Source of the DNA: Pestalotiopsis fici W106-1 | Taxonomy: Eukaryota; Ascomycota; Sordariomycetes; Amphisphaeriales; Sporocadaceae | Direction: 5' to 3' | Assembly: GCF_000516985.1 (NCBI RefSeq) | Contig: NW_006917098.1 | Coordinates: forward strand, 2,108,001-2,172,000 | DNA length: 64,000 bases | The notes under the pieces: generated by a model | Databases searched by the model: none | Told to the model about the DNA's origin: nothing | Seen by the model: only the letters and a program-made list of their open reading frames with translations | Translations under genes and position numbers: made by a program | Shown here: positions 27,089 through 38,996 of the stretch, piece after piece | Numbering within the stretch: the stretch's first letter is position 1 | How the letters are laid out: each line of letters opens with the position of its first letter

Positions 27089-29467
27089 ATGCAGACACTC
27101 TGGTCTAGGGTAGCACAGGCGCAATCGGCCTGTCGCTGTCGAGTGTGCCTTCATCCCACCAACGCGCTTTCTAGACGTGCAACCACAGCTGCCCCACGAC
27201 GAAGGGTGACCGGTGCCGACCTCTTCACAGCATGCTACACGACGATACTGGGTACGGCCGTCGTGATTGACTCGCAAAGGAAGGAAGTGCGGCGAGCGGA
27301 ACTCGATGCGAAGCTGGAGAGAGCCAGGGCGTCCTTGAGCACACTCGCTGTCCAGGAATCACCAATTGCCTTTGAGGCAGATGAAACGCAAGGATCCTGG
27401 GACCATGAAGGGAGCACATTGCCAAAGACTTTTTCACCAGAAGGCGGAGCCACGAAAGATGGATCGGTGCTGCTCGGGGAGTTGGCAGACATAGGGACCA
27501 TGACTTTTGCACCACAATCTCGATCTACGTTTCCGCGGCATGAGGTGAACTGGGAACAAGTAGAGGCAGCGATATCAGCCGAGGAAAAATCAGACAACTG
27601 GATAAGACTTCCGGCAAATGAAAATCAACTAGAGAAAACAACCAAGACTGTGGAGCAGTTGGTGCAAACACTTTTATGGCAGGCCAGGAGTACAAGCTCT
27701 GCTGGGCAGTCGGCTGATCAAACGTCTACGGGAGATGAATTTTTGGACCAAGCCGAGGATCTCCTGGGGGAGTACCCAATGTATCGCAACCCGCACGTTG
27801 AGCCCGAGGCGTCGAGGACTGCTCGTTTCGACCTGAGCGAGAATTTCCGCACGCTTTTTAGCAAAAACCCAAACGTCAAGGAAGCAGTGGGCAAGATTTG
27901 CTTCAATCTTTTGGCATCTCCGGCGCCTCCGAATCTCCACAACTTCATGACGCTGATTGCCGGATTCCACCGGGTGCAGAGGCCGGACCTTGCAGGGGCC
28001 GTGATTGACTCCTATCTGATGTCTACCGACTGGCCAGCAACTCAACAAACAGTCGTTTGCCTACTCAGCCATGCTATAGCTACGAATGACGTCGAGCTAT
28101 TCCGCGAGATAGTTCTCCGGATGAGAGGCTACATCGGAGATGGCATGCATATACGTCGCCTCTTTCAGAGACCAAGTGACGAAATCGCGAATACGAAAGT
28201 AGACCATTGGCGGCTCAAAGACTTTGTTATTCGAAAATTCACGTATATTTCGAGATTCGATCGTCGACACGAAGTTTTTGATACCTTGACGCGTGGGTGG
28301 CTACACTTCAACCAGGTTCAAGCCGCCAGCAGGTCATTTATTGGGGCTCTGTGCAGCGAGAATTTGCCGTCAGTGGACACCATTCATGAACTCCTTAAGA
28401 CAAGCTTGGAATCTCTCAACCAAACGAATGCTCGATATCTGGTGAAAAAACTGTTGTCGCATACCGAGCGGGTTGATTACCTCATGGAGTATATTATTGC
28501 CCAATCTACAGCTCAGATCGCGCGCAGAATTGGAGAATTACTCTACTCGCTTCTTAGTCTTGCCGATTCCGGCCATATAGAAGCTCTTGCAGAAGCTCGA
28601 CTATTTCTCAAGCAGCTTCTCGACTCAATTGGAGGCAGGCCCGGCGAGTTTGACTTGATCTGCAAAAGCGCAGCCTTAGTCATGAAACAACAAAGGTTGG
28701 AAGAGAAGACGAAAAGGATAGAGGCTCACATAAAGGTGCTGGCCATCAAGCATGAAACTGGAATCAACCTCGATTATGTAGATGTCCTCCCGCCGATCGA
28801 ATGGAATCACCGGAACCTTGAAAAATATCCTGCTGTTTTTCACGCTCTTGATGCTATCGATCTAGCATCTGGTATCTCGACAGGGATTGAGATCAAGAGA
28901 CAGCTACTGCGAGGAATGCCCGATCAGACCATCGCGAGGGAGCTTGACGCCGCCGCCGGGAATCTGGACGACGTGACATTTCAAGCCTTGATTAGTTTCT
29001 ACGATCCGCGCCAACAAACAGATTCAGCTCAAATGGAAACATCTACTGATGTGGTCGGGCAATTGGAAGGATGCGCGCGCGAGATTGAGGGGAGAATCAA
29101 GGCAATTTTATTCTGCTACGCCAGGAAATATCATCAATGGAGCTGCAGGAGGGCTCATCTGGACTGGCACAGTATGCCAGTTGACCTGCTCTTCAGGTAC
29201 ACAGGTGAGCATCTACAGTATCAGTTAAAGAGGCGGCAGACCAAGAGACATTTGCAGGAGGACGCTGAACAATCAATTGTGGCAGCACTGCAAGACGAAG
29301 ACTCACGAACCTTTGATGAGTCCTCGGCGCCCCATAGATATGTGGATATGCCAGCCTCTGTCTCTGGTGCGAAATCGGCTGCAACGGAGTCTAATCAGAG
29401 ACATGTAGTATTGTGGACAGACGGACAAGTGGATCCCAGCAGGTATGCTGAGGCGACTGCGTGGTGA
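27089..29467 (+). CDS. Putative mitochondrial helical protein, conserved in filamentous fungi (function unknown)
   Basis: A single exon encodes 792 residues. The first ~45 residues are rich in Arg, Ala, Ser and Thr without acids (CRCRVCL...RRATTAAPRRRVT), a good matrix-targeting presequence. They are followed by a hydrophobic 'TACYTTILGTAVVIDSQRK' stretch and then basic-acidic helix (LDAKLERARASL). The middle and C-terminus are predicted by eye to be alpha-helical, with stretches reminiscent of degenerate pentatricopeptide-type repeats (for example around FMTLIAGFHRVQRPDLAGAVI). I cannot align a proper repeat, so the PPR idea is only inference. The N-terminus matches, from memory, uncharacterised Sordariomycete proteins. 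An upstream ATG at 27078 opens a 12-codon frame that overlaps this start. Confidence 0.85.
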   Translation: MQTLWSRVAQAQSACRCRVCLHPTNALSRRATTAAPRRRVTGADLFTACYTTILGTAVVIDSQRKEVRRAELDAKLERARASLSTLAVQESPIAFEADETQGSWDHEGSTLPKTFSPEGGATKDGSVLLGELADIGTMTFAPQSRSTFPRHEVNWEQVEAAISAEEKSDNWIRLPANENQLEKTTKTVEQLVQTLLWQARSTSSAGQSADQTSTGDEFLDQAEDLLGEYPMYRNPHVEPEASRTARFDLSENFRTLFSKNPNVKEAVGKICFNLLASPAPPNLHNFMTLIAGFHRVQRPDLAGAVIDSYLMSTDWPATQQTVVCLLSHAIATNDVELFREIVLRMRGYIGDGMHIRRLFQRPSDEIANTKVDHWRLKDFVIRKFTYISRFDRRHEVFDTLTRGWLHFNQVQAASRSFIGALCSENLPSVDTIHELLKTSLESLNQTNARYLVKKLLSHTERVDYLMEYIIAQSTAQIARRIGELLYSLLSLADSGHIEALAEARLFLKQLLDSIGGRPGEFDLICKSAALVMKQQRLEEKTKRIEAHIKVLAIKHETGINLDYVDVLPPIEWNHRNLEKYPAVFHALDAIDLASGISTGIEIKRQLLRGMPDQTIARELDAAAGNLDDVTFQALISFYDPRQQTDSAQMETSTDVVGQLEGCAREIEGRIKAILFCYARKYHQWSCRRAHLDWHSMPVDLLFRYTGEHLQYQLKRRQTKRHLQEDAEQSIVAALQDEDSRTFDESSAPHRYVDMPASVSGAKSAATESNQRHVVLWTDGQVDPSRYAEATAW

Positions 29468-31687
29468 TTAGCAATCGGAAAACCGAATGATCGCAAGGAG
29501 CCAGCTCGTTGTTTGCAGGCTCTTGGCTGCCTCATTGTATATATGCAAAAAGACCTACGGCATATCTAATATAGAATAGATACAGAAGAGCAAGCAACGG
29601 CTCAATAAAAGATAGTGCAAGCAAGCATGATCAATGTTTACAAATCAACAGCCCTGTTTGTCCTAGTGCCTCACCCATCTCATCCTGTCTCTTTGAGTTC
29701 AGTCTTTCCAAGGCTAGACGAACAGTGAATGGCTTCATCCCTCCTCACCAATTACTACTATAAAATGTCGAGAAGTTGCCCATTATAGATCCGCAACAAA
29801 CTTTGACCGACCCACCCGAAGATGTCATAGTGATGCAATGCTGGGCCTTTGAAACTTGCTTGTGTGGGCAGAAAATAAAGGACTTGTCGTATTGTAAAAG
29901 TTGAAAGCGAGATCCGTATGTAGGTGTGTAGTAGCAGGTGCCTTCTTCGCATTGGAACGTAGCAATAAGTGTTATTACTGTGTAAGCTGTGCAGCGTTAC
30001 CAGCTAGGGCTGGATACATTACCTACCTACATACCTACGTAAAAGCCGAGGCGCGGGGCAGACCAAGAGGCTTGATTTTTCTTTTAGTGCATCTTGCTGG
30101 CGGTTGGCCTCGGGAAGCCATTCAAGTTTGAAGCTACCAGCTATTTTCCCCAGCTACCTACCTTATCGTGCATTCTATACCTGGTCTGCCTGGAAGGTCT
30201 CAGTTACGAACAAGGGCTCCAGGATTGTACCAAGTGATGCGCCTGGATCATGCATTCAACGGATTCGCCGACGACATCTAGATTGATCAACTTGCAGAGT
30301 GATTTTTTTCAGGAGTGGTTTTTTGCTGACCTACCTAGCAGCTTACATACGCTGCCACGTCTTTTTTTGACCAACACGTGCATGTGCTTGAGTCGGTGAA
30401 AAAAGGGAAAGGAAGCTTCGGACCCCCGGACCAGCAACGTGGAGAGTCACCTGAGAAACAATGCTGACTACGCCATGAGCCGTGCGCTGCGCAGCTTCAG
30501 CTCCCTAGAAACTTGACGTTTGTGTCCCTGTAGTTTTCCTTTTTTTTCTTCTTGCTCATTAGGTTTAGCCTCACTTCTTATCTATACAGCTTGTGCAAAA
30601 AATCATGATGAGACCGCGGGGGAAATATTTGATTCTTTGTCTCTGTTGCGAGTGAATTCTCGACCTTTTGCAACCCCGCGATCGCATCACCAAGAGGGTG
30701 AATTGCAGATGCAGACTGGACTATATGGGGCCTAGGTAGCCGAGCCGTACCTGGGCGATTGGTTGGCGGGGGTGAGCATTGAGGAACGGGGAAGCACTGG
30801 AAGCATTCCAAGAACATCAATGGCACACCCCCCTGAACAGGCCGTGGATCAAGTTGCCAAGATGGTAGATGCAACCCACTTCTTAGTGAATGACAGTTTT
30901 TAGTGTGGGACCGTCTCATGCGCGATCGACCAGTCATGATGCCTGCCGGCTCCACGAGCTTCAACGTCGACGATTCAAACCCGCAGAGCTCACAGAGACC
31001 CTTTGGTTAATCCTTCGTCTGTCGACCTATTCAAGCTTGACACGGCACGCCTTCCTGAAACAAATACCACCAGGGCCCCTCCATCCAGTGCCTCGTGTTT
31101 TTCGCATCTCCCTTGTTTGTCCCCGTCTCTTCACAAGGTGCAGGCGCTCTCAAGGAACCCGCGCCGGCATAAATTGATACAAAGAAGTCACCAGTAGCAG
31201 GAGCACTTCAATGGCGTCCGAGCTATGTCCCTGTGATACTACCGCCGTTCCTGATAATATTATTATACCCAGAGGCTTCTCTTGACCCGTACTTTTTCGC
31301 CGTTGGCCAGACTCCCGCTACCCCAGTCGCCTAGTCACACGACAGCAGACAGAAAACTCGTTCCTGGATCGCTCAGACAGAAAGAGGTAATCAATAATCA
31401 CTGTACTAGTTTTCTTGTTGGCTGGTGCCTCGTAATTAAGCACGTTCGTTCTCTGATGGCAAACTCCTTGCAGACTCGAGACCTACCCTCTGGATCCATT
31501 TACCAAATCCACCTCCACCAGACCGCAAGCAGACCCCACGTACCCTCGAAAGAGCTCCAGTCATATGCCCTAGACTCGACTGGCATCCATATATTATATT
31601 CCATCCTTTTGCCCCCAGGGAAAACACAGCCGCTTGAAAACATCATCACAACTACACAGCTGATTCCTCCAGTATACACAAGACAGG
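29468..31687. other. Intergenic: 3' flank of the mitochondrial gene and gde1 promoter/leader
   Basis: 2.2 kb without a supportable gene. It has clustered TACCTA elements (about 30001-30035, 30152-30164 and 30330-30338), one CACGTG box at 30375-30380, and C/T-rich sequence nearer gde1. A long frame from about 31282 into the first gde1 intron lacks an ATG and looks like leader. Confidence 0.65.
30375..30380. promoter_or_regulatory. CACGTG E-box, possible Pho4/NUC-1 site upstream of gde1
   Basis: AACACGTGCA lies 1.3 kb upstream of the gde1 start. CACGTG is the core bound by the bHLH phosphate regulator Pho4 (NUC-1 in Neurospora), and yeast GDE1 responds to phosphate. The hexamer also occurs by chance elsewhere in this window, including inside coding sequence, so the link is weak. 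Confidence 0.3.
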
Positions 31688-34600
31688 ATGAAGTTTGGAA
31701 GAACGTGAGCATCAAACTCGTGCCAGCCTATCACTATTTGGATATAAACGACTGACACCTCCCCCCCAGTCTACCTCGAAACCAAGTCCCCGAGTGGGCA
31801 TCTTCATATATTGACTACAAGGGCTTGAAGAAGCTCATCAAGGCAGCGGCAGAGTCCAGCGCAAAATTAGGCAAGAAGGCCGATCTAGCAGGTGCGATTT
31901 CCTCCTCGGGCTTTTTCCGAGGTCGTTTGTGTCACCTAACCCTCCACAACAGAGTTCTTCTATGCATTAGACCGTAATCTTGAGGACGTTGACTCCTTTT
32001 ACAACAAGAAATTTTCCGAGGCACACCGACGACTCAAACTCCTCCAGGATCGCTATGGCCGGAGTCCAGACGTCATCCCCGACCTCGATGATGATGAGGT
32101 AGAGGAGCTCATGGGAGCTCTCCTTGAGCTCCGCAACCAGTTGAGGAATCTTCAATGGTTTGGCGAGATCAACCGCCGGGGATTCGTCAAAATCACCAAG
32201 AAGCTTGATAAAAAGATTCCGGATACCACTATCCAGCACAGATATATTACCACAAAGGTAGATCCCAGACCTTTTGCCAAGGATACCACCATTGCTCGGC
32301 TGGTCACAGAAATCAATAAGTGGCTCTCGGTATTGGGTGACTCACAAAACCTGGATGATTCCAAGTCTGATCGATCCGCAAGGTCCGTTCGTTCTCTGGG
32401 AAGAGCATCTGCGAAGGCAATGCTCAGTGTGCCACAAGCAGCATATGATGCGCTTGAGCAGGCTATCAGAAATGACGACGTGGAAGGTCTCAAGGCAGCA
32501 TTGCACGAAGCTAACCTGGTCTCTGAGGATCCGGCTGCCCATGCCATGCTCCTGAACTGTCTCCAGAGGTCCATTTCTTCACGGTCCAAGTCCTGCATCG
32601 CCCTCTTGTTGCAGCAAATCAAGTCTCTGGACGAAGTAGATGACCTCAACGAACGCAACTGCATCCACCGTCTGGTTATCCACATTGGCCGCACCAAGTC
32701 GGCGACCGAGGGTGACCTGGAGCCCAATGCTGCTCCTTTCCCTGTCAGCTCGCATTATACGAGTCACTACATTCCTCCCAATCCGTTACCCCAGAATGGT
32801 GCTACAAAACTTCTCGGCAAGGACGACAAGGCTGTAGATGTCTTGTTTTTCTTGCTTGATAATCTCAAACCAGAGCAACGTGTGGCTTTGTCCAAGAGAG
32901 ACTCTCTTGGCCGTCTCCCATTACACTATGCTGCTCAGTTTGGTTTTGTTGTCGTGTGCGAGATTATCATGGCCAAGATGCAGGAATGGGACCAATTCCA
33001 TGTCGGTAGTGGAATTGACGGTAGCGAATGGCAAGACAAAGAGGGCAATGCGCCGCTTCATCTTGCTGTCATCGGTGGACACCCCCTAACAACCAAAGCC
33101 CTACTCCGCGGAGAAGATTGGCGAGGAGAAGCTGGTGCCATTGTCAAGCACAGAGGCCCCGTCTCTCAGTCGGGTGTCGTCTTGGCGATTGCCACCAAGT
33201 CCAACTTTGCAGCCATTGTTCAGATGCTCGTCGATGCCGGAATCAATATCAACTGGCAGGACGAAACCGGCGAGACAGCTCTGCATATTGCTGCCCGTTT
33301 CGGACACCTGGAATGCGCAAAGATCCTGCTTGGGGGCAGTGCAAGCCAGACTGTGAATCTTGAATTGACCGAGAAATCGTTTGCATGGACTCCGCTGCAC
33401 ATTGCTGCCGTAGATGGACATCTTGAAGTTGCGCAGCTCCTTCTTGAAAAGGGTGCTGAGGCTGGAAAGATGGATTCCTTTGGCTGGACTGCCAAGGAGC
33501 ATGCAGCCCTCCGAGGCCATATGGACATTGCGAGACTTCTGTTTACCTACACAAAGGAGGAGGACTTCCAGCCAGAGGATGAGGAAGAAGAGCCTGGACG
33601 TAGCCCTTCGCCAACTGAGATCTCGTCTCTCGAAGACAGGCGATCCAATGGAAGTACCCGTATTGCCGACCCCATCAAGTCCTTTGGGCACCGTTATCTG
33701 AAGGATACCAGTCTCGTCATGGTCAGCTTAGGATCCATGGACATGCGAAAGAATACCGAAGCAGTCAAGCTAGATCGTGTTCCCTTGGCCGAGGCCCACA
33801 CGAATCAGCTCGACACGGCGCTCTCAGTAGTTGTCTCGGCTTCTGGTGCTCAGGGTGAGCCAAGCATTGTCGATCTTCCAGTTCATGAGAACATTTCAAC
33901 GGAACCCATCCTGTTTCACACCACAGATATCTCAAAAGTGAAGCTCATGTTCGATATCGTCCCAACCTACTCTGGAAACGAGAAAAACAAGGTTGGCCGA
34001 GCTGTGGCTTTGCTTTCTTCAGTCAGGCCGACACTTGGAACGAACCGCATGAACCTTCAGGGCGATGTTTGCGTTCCGATTATGGCATCGAATCTCGAGG
34101 TGATTGGAACTGTCAATTTCAATTTCCTGGTCATTACCCCATTTTCTCATCCACGCATGGAGATCAACTCTCAACAGACATATTGGAAGAAAATGTCGTC
34201 TACCATGGTTATTGGCCACCGCGGGCTGGGCAAGAATCTTGTTACGAACAAGTCGCTCCAGCTTGGCGAGAACACAGTGCCCTCCTTCATTGCCGCTGCA
34301 AATTTGGGTGCCAACTATGTCGAGTTTGATGTGCAACTCACCAAGGACCATGTGCCGGTGATTTACCACGACTTCCTTGTCAGCGAGACAGGCATTGATG
34401 CTCCTGTGCATACCCTGACTCTGGAACAATTCCTTCACATCAACCCGGAACGCAGCGACATGACTCCTGAAATGGTCAGGCGAGACATCAACGAGACTCG
34501 CAACAACCAGCCTGGACCCCGTATCAGGTCTCAGAGCATGGGCTTTGCTGGGGACGGTAGCACTGATCTTGATGAGCGCATGAAGCATACACGTGATTAC

Positions 34601-35377
34601 AAAGCCAAGGGTTTCAAGGCCAACTCTCGCGGCAACTTTATTCAAGCGCCGTTTGCTACTCTGGAGGATCTTTTCAAGAACCTTCGGGAGGACATTGGAT
34701 TTAACATTGAGCTCAAGTATCCCATGTTGCACGAGAGCGAAGAGCAGCAGATGGACACGTACACGGTCGAGATCAACTCTTTCTGTGATACGGTACTCAC
34801 CAAGGTGTATGATCTGGCCAAGAACCGCAACCTCATTTTCAGCAGTTTCAACCCGGATATTTGCCTCTGTCTCAGTTTCAAGCAGCCAAGTATCCCCATC
34901 ATGTTTCTGACGGACGCCGGCTGTGCTCCAGTTGGTGACATTCGGGCGAGCAGTCTGCAGGAGGCAATTCGATTTGCAAGCCGCTGGAACTTGCTTGGTA
35001 TTGTGAGCACATCTCAGCCCTTTGTCAACAGCCCCAGACTCGTCAAGGTGGTGAAGCAAAGTGGCTTGGTTTGCGTCAGCTATGGCGCCCAGAACAACGA
35101 CCCACTGCTGGTTCAGGTAAGCAGCTTACATCTGCAACCTCATCCCTTTTGACCTGACTGAGTACTAATATTTGAGCAGCGCCAAGTGCAAACGGGAATA
35201 GATGCGGTGATTGTAGATAATGTGTTGGCCATCCGTAAAGGGCTGACTAACGATGAGGAGAAGAGGCTGCAGAAGAAGGCAGAAAAGGCTGTTCTGACTG
35301 CCGGCACTGCCCATATAACTGAGCCTCGTGTTCAAAACGGTGCGCAAAATGGCGACACGAATGGAAAGTCAGGATAG
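31688..35377 (+). CDS. gde1: SPX-ankyrin-GDPD glycerophosphocholine phosphodiesterase Gde1
   Basis: Exons 31688..31704, 31770..31891, 31953..35116 and 35180..35377 join to 1166 residues, close to yeast Gde1. The enzyme hydrolyses glycerophosphocholine to choline and glycerol-3-phosphate, recycling phosphate and choline. Domains in order: an N-terminal SPX domain (MKFGR..LPRNQVPEWA, YIDYKGLKKLIK, then NRRGFVKITKKLDK), which senses inositol pyrophosphates; ankyrin repeats at about 360-580 (LGRLPLHYAAQFG, GETALHIAARFGHLE, WTPLHIAAVDGHLE); a beta-rich linker; and the GDPD domain from about 795, opening VIGHRGLGKN with the HRG motif, followed by ENTVPSF, EFDVQLTKDHVPVIYHDF and FNIELKYP. The first exon is just 17 nt. 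It should act in the cytoplasm, since there is no signal peptide or membrane span. Expression is probably phosphate-linked by analogy with yeast. Confidence 0.96.
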
Positions 35378-36437
35378 ATTACCAAATCAGATGCCAAGAC
35401 TACAATACTGTAGATGATGTTTTTTTTTTCCATCAGTGGAAATGGTACTACAGGTAGAGATGGAAGGTCTACGGATGAGCTCCCACCGATATGGATATAA
35501 AGGATTATGGATTCATTCATTAATCAAGGCAAACGAGCCTACAAATCAATGACTGCAACTACCCAGTCTCTATTCACTTTGATATTCTACTTTGCGTCCA
35601 CAAGAGACTATAAATGAGATTGAAATGCAGTGCACGTCAAGTCGAGAAGTAAACATGTACGTTACCATGGAGAGAAACAATTTTGTTCCATAATTGCACA
35701 ATTAAGACAATGCGCTCGGTAATTTCCTGGAATTAACTATATCAAGGCTTGAATTGAATCAAGACAGACATTGGAAACGAGACTGATTTCTGTCGGGTCA
35801 CATGAATGACATGGCTCAGCAGTATCCATTTCACCCAGCACACTCACTCCCAAGGCCTATAAAATGCCTTAGTCATCATGGTCGGATCGGTATTTGCGTT
35901 TACGCCGAGATCCGGGGCCAGTTTCTCGGGTGGGGGCCTGATCCGATTCGATGATGACCCAACAACAGGTCAAAGTGGACTTGTGGAAGGCCTGAGAAGA
36001 TTTTGGCCCCAGGCTCTCAGAGAGACGGACGTCCTCAGTCAGTCACCACTACCAGTCAGTCAAAAGGTGTCTGTGCGAGATGATGTATTCCGCGTAGTTT
36101 AGCTTGTAGCCTCCGCGGTCGCCGCCTGCCCACTTTGGACCCTTTGCCTTTCGTGATCGGTCGTGGACTTACTACTGCCTACACTTTGCGGCTGACCACG
36201 TTCGACCTTTTTTTTTTATGCTCGACGTCGGCGGACGGCAATTACCCAGCTGCCATCGTGTGATTGCTTGTTTCTTTTTGACTCCGGAGAGACGCCGGAA
36301 CGATCCGTCGCGGGTTTGCACGTCGTTGTCGACTCTCGTCTTCCTTTTCCCAACATTTCCATCCACCCAATCTAGTAGTAGCCGTCGACTCGCGTCTTTC
36401 CACCCAGCATTGCGCATAGCACGACAACATCATTACC
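35378..36437. other. Intergenic: 3' flank of gde1 and yme1 promoter
   Basis: 1.06 kb with no gene. The half near 36200-36440 is C/T-rich, including a 10-nt T run near 36208 and long pyrimidine stretches, typical of a mould promoter or leader. No RNA gene or repeat of note was seen. Confidence 0.7.
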
Positions 36438-38996
36438 ATGGCGCTTCATGCGTCAGCTCTACCGAGCATCGCCGCTGTCACGGCCGACATCTGGCCATCA
36501 ATGTTCAATACTCTGACGATGCCATTCCGACTCCCAGCGTCTGCATCGCGCAGCCAGAGGTCTGCTCGCATCTCCCAGTCCCCCGAAACCGCCGCTTCCG
36601 ACCAGGCACAGCAGACTGCACCGCCAGCCAAGCAGCAATCTGGTTTTGACTTGCCCGAGTTCCTTCGTGATTCCCGGCATGATTCGGCCATCGTCTCGCG
36701 TCTCCGTCCCGCCGCCATGCATATCTCGACCCCATTCAACATTCGAACCTCCATCTCGAGCATGTCGGGTGCCGCCCTGCTCGCCTCCAATCCGGTCGCT
36801 CGTCGATTCTACTCTCAATCGCCAGTCTCTCGCTCCTTGTCTACGTTTTCTGCTACCCGCTCAGCTTTCAGGACTCCTCTCTTGAACCGACCTATTCTCC
36901 AGCAAAGATCCTACCAAACGGGCGGGCTGTCAAGGAACCTCCTTGCTCATATGGAAGAGTCGGCGAATAGGAATCCCGGCAGCGCAACGGCTCAGAATGC
37001 TTTCTACCAGGCTCTTTTGAAGGCCAACATGCCTGCGATCATTGTCGAACGATACCGCTCTGGCCGATTTGCCACGAACCCTGCTGCGGACGAGGCCTAT
37101 AACAAGGCGCTCGCCCTGCTGACGCCTGCCGTCGCCCAACCTGTTCAAGGCAACTTTGAAGAGAGCCTGCCATCCGACCTGACGCCTACTCAGCTTCAGG
37201 CTGTTAAGCAAGCCTTGGCTGCTCACTCGCGCGGACAGAATATTGCCATTACCAAGGAACCATCAGCTGGCAAGGGCGGACCTCTGCATGTTGTGGTTGA
37301 TGAGACTCTGGGCAGCTCCCTCTTCCGTTGGGTCAAGTTTATCCTGTGGTTTTGCTTGTTTACGTACCTCAGTCTCGTCATCATAACGATGCTTGTCGAG
37401 AGTTTGAGCGTCTTGAAGCGCCCTGGCAGTGGCAAGGTCGACAGCGAGGCTAAAGCCGAAAACCAAAAGACACGTTTCTCGGATGTACACGGTTGCGACG
37501 ATGCCAAAGAAGAGCTGCAGGAGATGGTTGACTTCTTGCGAAACCCTGATAAGTTCTCTACGCTTGGTGGCAAGCTTCCCAAAGGTGTCTTGCTTGTTGG
37601 ACCTCCTGGCACTGGAAAGACGTTGCTTGCTCGGGCTGTCGCCGGTGAAGCTGGTGTACCATTCTTCTACATGTCTGGCAGTGAATTTGATGAAGTCTAT
37701 GTCGGCGTTGGTGCCAAGAGAGTCCGAGAACTCTTCTCTGCCGCCAAGTCCAAGTCTCCCGCCATCATCTTTATTGATGAACTGGATGCCATCGGTGGTC
37801 GTCGCAATGCGCGAGACGCGGCCTATGTAAAGCAGACTCTCAACCAATTGCTTACAGAGCTCGATGGCTTCGAGCAGAACAACGGTGTTATTATCATGGG
37901 TGCGACCAACTTTCCAGAACTGTTGGACAAGGCTCTTGTACGTCCTGGCCGTTTCGACCGCCACGTCAATGTCGACCTTCCCGACGTACGTGGCCGACTT
38001 GCAATTCTGCAGCATCATGCAAAGAAGATCAAGTCTGCCAAGGATGTTGACTTCAAAGCCCTTGCCATGAGTACCCCTGGACTGTCTGGTGCTGAGCTCG
38101 AGAACATTGTGAATCAAGCAGCAGTCCACGCCAGTCGCGCCAAGTCTCAATTTGTCGGTCTCAATGATTTCGAATGGGCCAAGGATAAGGTGATCATGGG
38201 CGCCGAGCGCAAAACTATGGTCATCACTCCCGAGGAAAAGGAGATGACGGCCTACCACGAAGCAGGACACGCACTCATCCAGCTCTTCTCCCAAAATGCC
38301 GGTAGCTCTCTCTACAAGGTCACTGTTCTTGCTCGTGGAGGCTCCCTGGGCCACACGGCATACCTCCCTGAAATGGACAAGCATTCGTACTCTATGCAAA
38401 ACTATGCCGCCCGCATCGACTCGGCCTTGGGTGGCAAGCTTGCCGAGGAAATTGTCTATGGTCTTGACAAGGTGACCAGTGGCGCCAGCTCTGTAAGTTA
38501 TCTCTCATCACATTTTGTTTGTTCATTCTCGTATACTAATGCCGGACAGGACCTTCAAGCTGCAACGTCTGTCGCCTACCAGATGGTTGCTCAGATGGGC
38601 ATGTCGCCCAAACTTGGCCACATGGAATATGCTACGCGCTATACGGAGCTTAGCAGCGAGACGAGAGCACTCATCGAGGCCGAAGTGCAACGACTCCTAA
38701 ATGAGTCCTACGAGAGGTGCCGCAAACTGTTGACGGACCGTCGGACGGAGCTCGATCGTCTTGCACAGGCCCTAGTAGAGTACGAGACCCTCAGCAAAGA
38801 GGAAGTTGAAAAGGTCATCCGGGGCGAAAAGCTCGCGGATCGCTTGCCAGCACCAAAAGGTCCCATTAGAGTACCTGTTCCCGACAAACCTGGTCCAGTT
38901 GCTGTTCCTCTTCCTGGGGATGACGGCCCCAGCCCTCCTCCCGCCGCGCCACCAGCACCCCCTCCCGCCGCGCGTTCGGGCGACAGTTCGTCATGA
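36438..38996 (+). CDS. yme1: Mitochondrial i-AAA protease Yme1 (FtsH family, M41)
   Basis: Exons 36438..38492 and 38550..38996 encode 833 residues. The ATP-driven zinc protease sits in the inner mitochondrial membrane facing the intermembrane space and removes misfolded or unassembled proteins. A long Arg/Ser-rich presequence precedes one membrane span at about 296-318 ([19 protein letters not shown]). The AAA domain shows GPPGTGKT at 388-395, Walker [13 protein letters not shown], and the second-region-of-homology arginines (RPGRFDR). The zinc site HEAGH is at 607-611, and the third ligand Asp is in GASSDLQAAT, directly after the intron. A single span, not two, marks i-AAA over m-AAA (Yta10/12). 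The C-terminus ends in an unusual Pro/Ala-rich tail ([13 protein letters not shown]). The 57-nt intron is stop-free and a multiple of three. The antisense strand has a 378-codon frame that mirrors the gene and is not real. Confidence 0.96.
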   Translation: MALHASALPSIAAVTADIWPSMFNTLTMPFRLPASASRSQRSARISQSPETAASDQAQQTAPPAKQQSGFDLPEFLRDSRHDSAIVSRLRPAAMHISTPFNIRTSISSMSGAALLASNPVARRFYSQSPVSRSLSTFSATRSAFRTPLLNRPILQQRSYQTGGLSRNLLAHMEESANRNPGSATAQNAFYQALLKANMPAIIVERYRSGRFATNPAADEAYNKALALLTPAVAQPVQGNFEESLPSDLTPTQLQAVKQALAAHSRGQNIAITKEPSAGKGGPLHVVVDETLGSSLFRWVKFILWFCLFTYLSLVIITMLVESLSVLKRPGSGKVDSEAKAENQKTRFSDVHGCDDAKEELQEMVDFLRNPDKFSTLGGKLPKGVLLVGPPGTGKTLLARAVAGEAGVPFFYMSGSEFDEVYVGVGAKRVRELFSAAKSKSPAIIFIDELDAIGGRRNARDAAYVKQTLNQLLTELDGFEQNNGVIIMGATNFPELLDKALVRPGRFDRHVNVDLPDVRGRLAILQHHAKKIKSAKDVDFKALAMSTPGLSGAELENIVNQAAVHASRAKSQFVGLNDFEWAKDKVIMGAERKTMVITPEEKEMTAYHEAGHALIQLFSQNAGSSLYKVTVLARGGSLGHTAYLPEMDKHSYSMQNYAARIDSALGGKLAEEIVYGLDKVTSGASSVSYLSSHFVCSFSYTNAGQDLQAATSVAYQMVAQMGMSPKLGHMEYATRYTELSSETRALIEAEVQRLLNESYERCRKLLTDRRTELDRLAQALVEYETLSKEEVEKVIRGEKLADRLPAPKGPIRVPVPDKPGPVAVPLPGDDGPSPPPAAPPAPPPAARSGDSSS

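Noticed and set aside
34019..35059. 346-codon open frame antisense to gde1
   Set aside because: It lies entirely opposite the GDPD domain exon and has no family features; a shadow of the real gene.
37263..38399. 378-codon open frame antisense to yme1
   Set aside because: It mirrors the AAA coding sequence, has no recognisable domain, and its openness is explained by sense-strand codon bias.
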